Assembly: GCF_014201195.1 (NCBI RefSeq)
Contig: NZ_JACHDS010000001.1
Coordinates: 1,798,001 to 1,862,000 of the forward strand
Source: Nocardiopsis mwathae
GTDB taxonomy: Bacteria > Actinomycetota > Actinomycetes > Streptosporangiales > Streptosporangiaceae
Length of the DNA stretch: 64,000 nt
Direction: 5' to 3'
Program-made: the position numbers and the translations under genes
Notes under the pieces: generated by a model
What the model saw: only the letters and a program-made list of their open reading frames with translations
The model's database searches: none
What the model was told of the DNA's origin: nothing
Part shown: positions 61,031 to 64,000 of the stretch, piece after piece
Position numbering within the stretch: position 1 is the stretch's first letter
How the letters are laid out: the number at the start of each line of letters is the position of its first letter

Positions 61031-61160
61031 AGGGGTCGGTGGGAGAGCGCTCTCCCGCGTGGTGCGTGCGGGTTGGGGCGCCCGGGTCGGGGGTTGCGGT
61101 GCGCCCGGAACCGCCGCCCGGAACCGAAAGGCGCCCGGAAGGCGACCTCCCGTCCCGTTT

Positions 61161-61226
61161 CCGTTGATCTCGGGAGAACGGTTCGAATTATCGCTGGAAT
61201 TCGAACCGTCCTCCCGAGATCAACGG
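61161..61226. repeat. Intergenic inverted repeat, copy C
   Basis: A 28-base left arm (61161-61188) and right arm (61199-61226) pair with one mismatch around a ten-base loop. The arm begins CCGTTGATCTCGGGAGAAC. Outer 14 bases match copy B at all but one position; inner parts differ. Confidence 0.88.
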
Positions 61227-61258
61227 GGGAGTGGGGTGGTGTCGCGCCGGGCGGGGTG

Positions 61259-61600
61259 CTAGTCGCGGATCGCGATGATGGTGATGATGTAGAGCAGGAC
61301 GAGCCCGCTCCACGTCGCGGCCACCCCCAGCGCCCCGCCGTAGCCCCCGCTGATGGCCGTCAGCGGGACGGCCAGCCCCAGCGTGATGATGGCCAGCACC
61401 ATGCGCGCGGTCCGCGCCGGCACACCGCGCGGCTGGGCCCGCTCCCGGGCGGCGACGTGGTGCCGGACGCGTTCGTCGATGCTCTGCTCCAGGCGCTCGG
61501 CGAGCGATGCGGCGATCGCGTCGTCGTAGTCGGCGCCGAGCTCCCGGCCCGCGCGCAGTGACGCGGCCAGCTCGTCCGTGGGGAGGGGGTCGTTGGACAT
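61259..61600 (-). CDS. Small membrane protein (113 aa)
   Basis: The 113-residue protein has a hydrophilic N-terminal helix region (MSNDPLPTDELAASLRAGRELGADYDDAIAASLAERLEQSIDERVRHHVAARER) and then two membrane helices (MVLAIITLGLAVPLTAI; ALGVAATWSGLVLLYIITIIAIRD). This 'short cytoplasmic helix plus two TM' layout is common in actinobacterial proteins near sigma-factor genes. Function unknown. GGGAGG lies before the start. Confidence 0.75.
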   Translation of the reverse strand: MSNDPLPTDELAASLRAGRELGADYDDAIAASLAERLEQSIDERVRHHVAARERAQPRGVPARTARMVLAIITLGLAVPLTAISGGYGGALGVAATWSGLVLLYIITIIAIRD

Positions 61601-61724
61601 GCCCCCAGTATCCCCGCGCCCGAGGGCGTTGTGCGGCGCCGCGTCACCGGACCAGGGAAAGTTCAGGGATGTCCCTGGGGCCGACGGCGCCCGTGCGGCC
61701 GCACCGGTGGTGCGAGGACGCCGA

Positions 61725-61763
61725 CGGCCCCGGTGCCCGCGTTCGACGCGGGCACCGGGGCCG
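61725..61763 (-). terminator. Terminator of the sigma-factor gene
   Basis: CGGCCCCGGTGCCCGCG (61725-61741) pairs perfectly over 17 bases with 61747-61763 around TTCGA. It lies 55 bases beyond the stop of the leftward sigma-factor gene. Confidence 0.9.
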
Positions 61764-61817
61764 TGGCCGCGGGGGACGTGCGGTCCCCCGGTGTCGATGT
61801 GCTCCTCCGTGAAGGTG

Positions 61818-63149
61818 TCAGCTCGCGAAGTCCAGCAGCTGCTGGGCGCGGCTGGGGTGCCGGAGCTTGGACAGGGACTGCTTCTCCAGCTGCCGGATGC
61901 GCTCCCGGGTCAGCCCCAGGTGCTTGCCGATCTCGTCGAGGGTGCGGGGACGGCCGTCCATCAGGCCGAACCGCAGCGACATGATCGTGGCCTCGCGCGG
62001 CTCCAGGTCCTCCAGGGCGCGGCGCAGCTGGTCGGCCATGAGCTGCCGGTCGACGACCTCCGAGGCCTCCGAGGCGTCGACGTCCTCGATGAGGTCGCCG
62101 ATGCGGGTCTCGCCGTCCTCCCCGATCGTGGAGTCGAGGCTGATCGGCTGGCGCGTGATCCGCAGCAGCTCCTCGATCTGGCTCGGCGTCTTGTCCAGCT
62201 CGTGCGCCAGTTCCTCGGGGCTGGGCTCGCGGCCGAGGGTCTGGTGCATGTCGCGCTCAAGTCGGCTGACCTTGCTCAGCAGCTCCAGCACGTGCACCGG
62301 GAGGCGGATGGTGCGGGCGGAGTCGGCGAAGCCGCGCTGGATGGCCTGCCGGATCCACCACATGGCGTACGTGGAGAACTTGAAGCCCTTGGTGTAGTCG
62401 AACTTCTCCACCGCGCGGATCAGGCCGAGGTTGCCTTCCTGGACGACGTCCAGCAGGGACATGCCGCGGTCGCTGTACTTCTTGGCGACCGAGACCACCA
62501 GGCGGAGGTTGGCCTCCAGCATGTGCTGCTTGGCCTGGCGGCCGTCCTCGGCGACGGCCTCCAGCTCGGCGCGCTCGGCGTCGTCGAGCCGGGCGACCGG
62601 GGCGTCGTCTTCGACGAGCCCCAGACGGTACTCGGCGTAGAGACCGGCCTCGATCCGCTTGGCGAGGTCGACCTCCTCCTCGGCGGTGAGCAGCTTGCGG
62701 CGACCGATGGCCTTCAGGTACGTGTGCACCGAGTCGCCCATGGCCGGCGACTGGTCGTCGAGGTCGGCCTCGGGGCCGTCCGGCTCCTGGGCGGCGGTCT
62801 TCTTCCCCCGCGTCTTGGAGACGGCCTTGACGGCCTCCAGCGTTTCCTCCAGCACCTCGTCATCGGTGTCGGCGTCCACGGACTCCACCGCCGCGGCGTC
62901 GTCGCCCCCGTTGGCGAGCCGCACTCCGGCGTCGGTGAGCTCACGCAGGATGGAACGGCCGTCGGCCGGGCTGATGCCGGCCGCGGAGAACGCGGCGCGG
63001 AGCTCCGCGAGGGACAGGTGTCCCTGGGAACGCCCCCGAGTGATCAGCTGGTCGAGAGCCGCGGACGCGACATCATTGCCGTCTGCGGTCTCCGCCACTG
63101 TGTCCGCCACCGTGGGAGTGGGAGAAGTGGCTAGGGCAGTGCGCGACAT
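61818..63149 (-). CDS. RNA polymerase sigma-70 factor, primary/RpoD-like
   Basis: This 443-residue sigma factor has a short region 1.1-like N-terminus (LDQLITRGRSQGHLSLAELRAAF near 28-50) and an acidic linker. Regions 1.2-2.4 follow (DSVHTYLKAIGRRKLLTAEEEVDLAKRIE; DVVQEGNLGLIRAVEKFDYTKGFKFSTYAMWWIRQAIQR), then region 3, and region 4 with TLDEIGKHLGLTRERIRQLEKQSLSKLRHPSR. The presence of a 1.1-like part makes it group 1-like; group 2 is the alternative, since the extreme end (QQLLDFAS) differs from HrdB. The ATG has GGGAGGGAGG upstream. Confidence 0.93.
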   Translation of the reverse strand: MSRTALATSPTPTVADTVAETADGNDVASAALDQLITRGRSQGHLSLAELRAAFSAAGISPADGRSILRELTDAGVRLANGGDDAAAVESVDADTDDEVLEETLEAVKAVSKTRGKKTAAQEPDGPEADLDDQSPAMGDSVHTYLKAIGRRKLLTAEEEVDLAKRIEAGLYAEYRLGLVEDDAPVARLDDAERAELEAVAEDGRQAKQHMLEANLRLVVSVAKKYSDRGMSLLDVVQEGNLGLIRAVEKFDYTKGFKFSTYAMWWIRQAIQRGFADSARTIRLPVHVLELLSKVSRLERDMHQTLGREPSPEELAHELDKTPSQIEELLRITRQPISLDSTIGEDGETRIGDLIEDVDASEASEVVDRQLMADQLRRALEDLEPREATIMSLRFGLMDGRPRTLDEIGKHLGLTRERIRQLEKQSLSKLRHPSRAQQLLDFAS

Positions 63150-63556
63150 GAAGGCACCTCCCTCCCTTCCAAGACGTCAGGCGCGAGGCGGTGGGAAACC
63201 GCCGTCTCGGCGCGCCAATATGTCTAACGTGTCAGAGAGTCAAATGTTCCCGGTCTCGATTGGATATCGTGCGTCGTGGTGTACATCACGATCGCTCGTG
63301 TGGCCGTCCGGTCCCGGGAGCGGGTAGTGGACTCGGCCCACGGTCGGCGCGTCGGGCGCGGCACCGTCTGCTGCTGCGTGTGATCCCCCCTCGATCGGAT
63401 GATCCGCACTTTCGGCCACTCGCTGAGCCCCTCACATCGGTCGGCGAAACCGGATGCAGGAGTAGACGCCGATACTCCGCAGGAAGTTCCCCCGAATCGC
63501 GGATCCGTCCGGCTCCGGACACGCCTCTCATCTGATCGTGCCCGAGGAGCACCAGG
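63150..63556. promoter_or_regulatory. Sigma-factor promoter region (leftward) and gap before the ligase
   Basis: Reading leftward, TTGACT (complement of 63238-63243) and TATTGG (complement of 63215-63220) are 17 bases apart, a possible -35/-10 pair. GGCGGT and ACCGCC form a hairpin at 63186-63202 in the presumed leader. The rest of the 407-base gap, 63250-63556, shows no gene or clear repeat. Confidence 0.45.
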
Positions 63557-64000
63557 TCAATCGCTGTGCCCGGAGGACGCCCGGAGCGCGGAGAGATCCG
63601 GTTTTCCCGAACCGAGCAGCGGGATCCGCGCGCGCAGGTCGAGCTCCCGGGGAGCCGCGTAGCCGGGCAGCCGGGACTTGACCCATTGTCTCAGGTCATC
63701 GAGTGAGGGCGGACACGCGGGGTCGGTGGGCACCACGACCGCGGTGACGCGCTGCCCCCATTCGGGGTCGGCGCGGCCGACCACCACCGCCTCGGCGACC
63801 GCGGGATGGCGTGCGACCAGCGCGGCCACCTCGCCGGGGACGACCTTGTGCCCGCCGGTGTTGATCATGTCGTCGGCGCGGCCCCGGACCCGCAGCCGCC
63901 CCTCCTCGTCGAAGCGTCCCAGGTCGCCGGTGCGGAACCAGCGCTCGTCGCCGCGGCGGCCGGCGGGCGGGAGCAGGTGCGCGGCGGTGTGCTCGGGGTC
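63557..64000 (-). CDS. menE: o-Succinylbenzoate-CoA ligase-like AMP-binding enzyme, C-terminal part (partial)
   Basis: The gene runs leftward and its start lies beyond the window; about 147 codons are present. The A8 hinge is RGRADDMINTGGHKVVPGEVAALV, followed by WGQRVTAVVVP and LLGSGKPD with the catalytic lysine. This pattern (DDMINTGGHKV...PEWGQRV) is that of actinobacterial MenE, which activates o-succinylbenzoate in menaquinone synthesis. Other small acyl-CoA ligases share parts of it, so the symbol is probable rather than certain. Confidence 0.7.
   Translation of the reverse strand, partial: DPEHTAAHLLPPAGRRGDERWFRTGDLGRFDEEGRLRVRGRADDMINTGGHKVVPGEVAALVARHPAVAEAVVVGRADPEWGQRVTAVVVPTDPACPPSLDDLRQWVKSRLPGYAAPRELDLRARIPLLGSGKPDLSALRASSGHSD

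Overview
The window is high-GC actinobacterial chromosome. The gene content includes MshC of mycothiol biosynthesis, a sigma-70 factor ending in an actinobacterial-type region 4, a FabG-FabI (mabA-inhA type) pair, a DUF574 SAM-dependent methyltransferase, many GTG starts, and several starts with a -10-like hexamer just upstream and no ribosome binding site. The mix suggests a mycelial actinomycete of the Streptosporangiales, perhaps Nocardiopsaceae; the family-level placement is inference. I see no tRNA, rRNA, CRISPR array, phage block or biosynthetic gene cluster.

Layout: 1-1061 holds the end of a probable secreted glycosidase and a serine-hydrolase pseudogene. 1077-6654 holds a DesK/LuxR-type two-component system divergent from a MacB-like ABC exporter. 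6772-11807 holds an MFS efflux pump, an FAD-binding protein, a glyoxalase-fold protein, polyprenol-phosphate mannose synthase, a DeoR regulator and a small membrane protein. 11955-20668 holds an MFS-DeoR pair divergent from a phosphopantetheinyl transferase, a LysE/Lrp pair, a TetR regulator, a methyltransferase, a NUDIX-like protein, a YdjM-type membrane hydrolase and an acyl-CoA-type phosphotransferase. 20646-28087 is lipid-related: a quinone reductase of the GST fold, fabG-fabI, an SDR, an acyl-CoA synthetase with a divergent LuxR regulator, and a DUF4389 membrane protein.

28122-47192 is the conserved core: a RecD2-like protein that has lost its ATPase motifs, an aldo/keto reductase, uppP, a histidine phosphatase, DUF3090, a PI3/4-kinase-fold protein, a CtpE-like P-type ATPase, an NRDE protein, mshC, a PAC2 protein, metH and a HAD phosphatase. 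Two small mobile elements have entered it: a 167-bp MITE that supplies the PAC2 stop codon, and a truncated TnpB element between metH and the HAD gene. 47388-56473 is an oligopeptide ABC importer with two paralogous lipoproteins, two permeases and a fused double ATPase. 56529-64000 holds a second DesK/LuxR pair, TetR and GntR regulators, small proteins, a primary-type sigma factor and the end of a menE-like ligase.

The most interesting items are: (i) the conserved but uncharacterised kinase-fold/phosphatase/DUF3090 set linked to mshC; (ii) a family of three long intergenic inverted repeats sharing the outer arm CCGTYGATCTCGG; (iii) the ATPase-dead RecD2-like protein; (iv) the TnpB remnant with an intact RuvC triad and a hairpin end next to metH; (v) a 96-bp identical tract shared by the two peptide-binding lipoprotein genes; and (vi) repeated leaderless-type promoters across the mycothiol-metH region.
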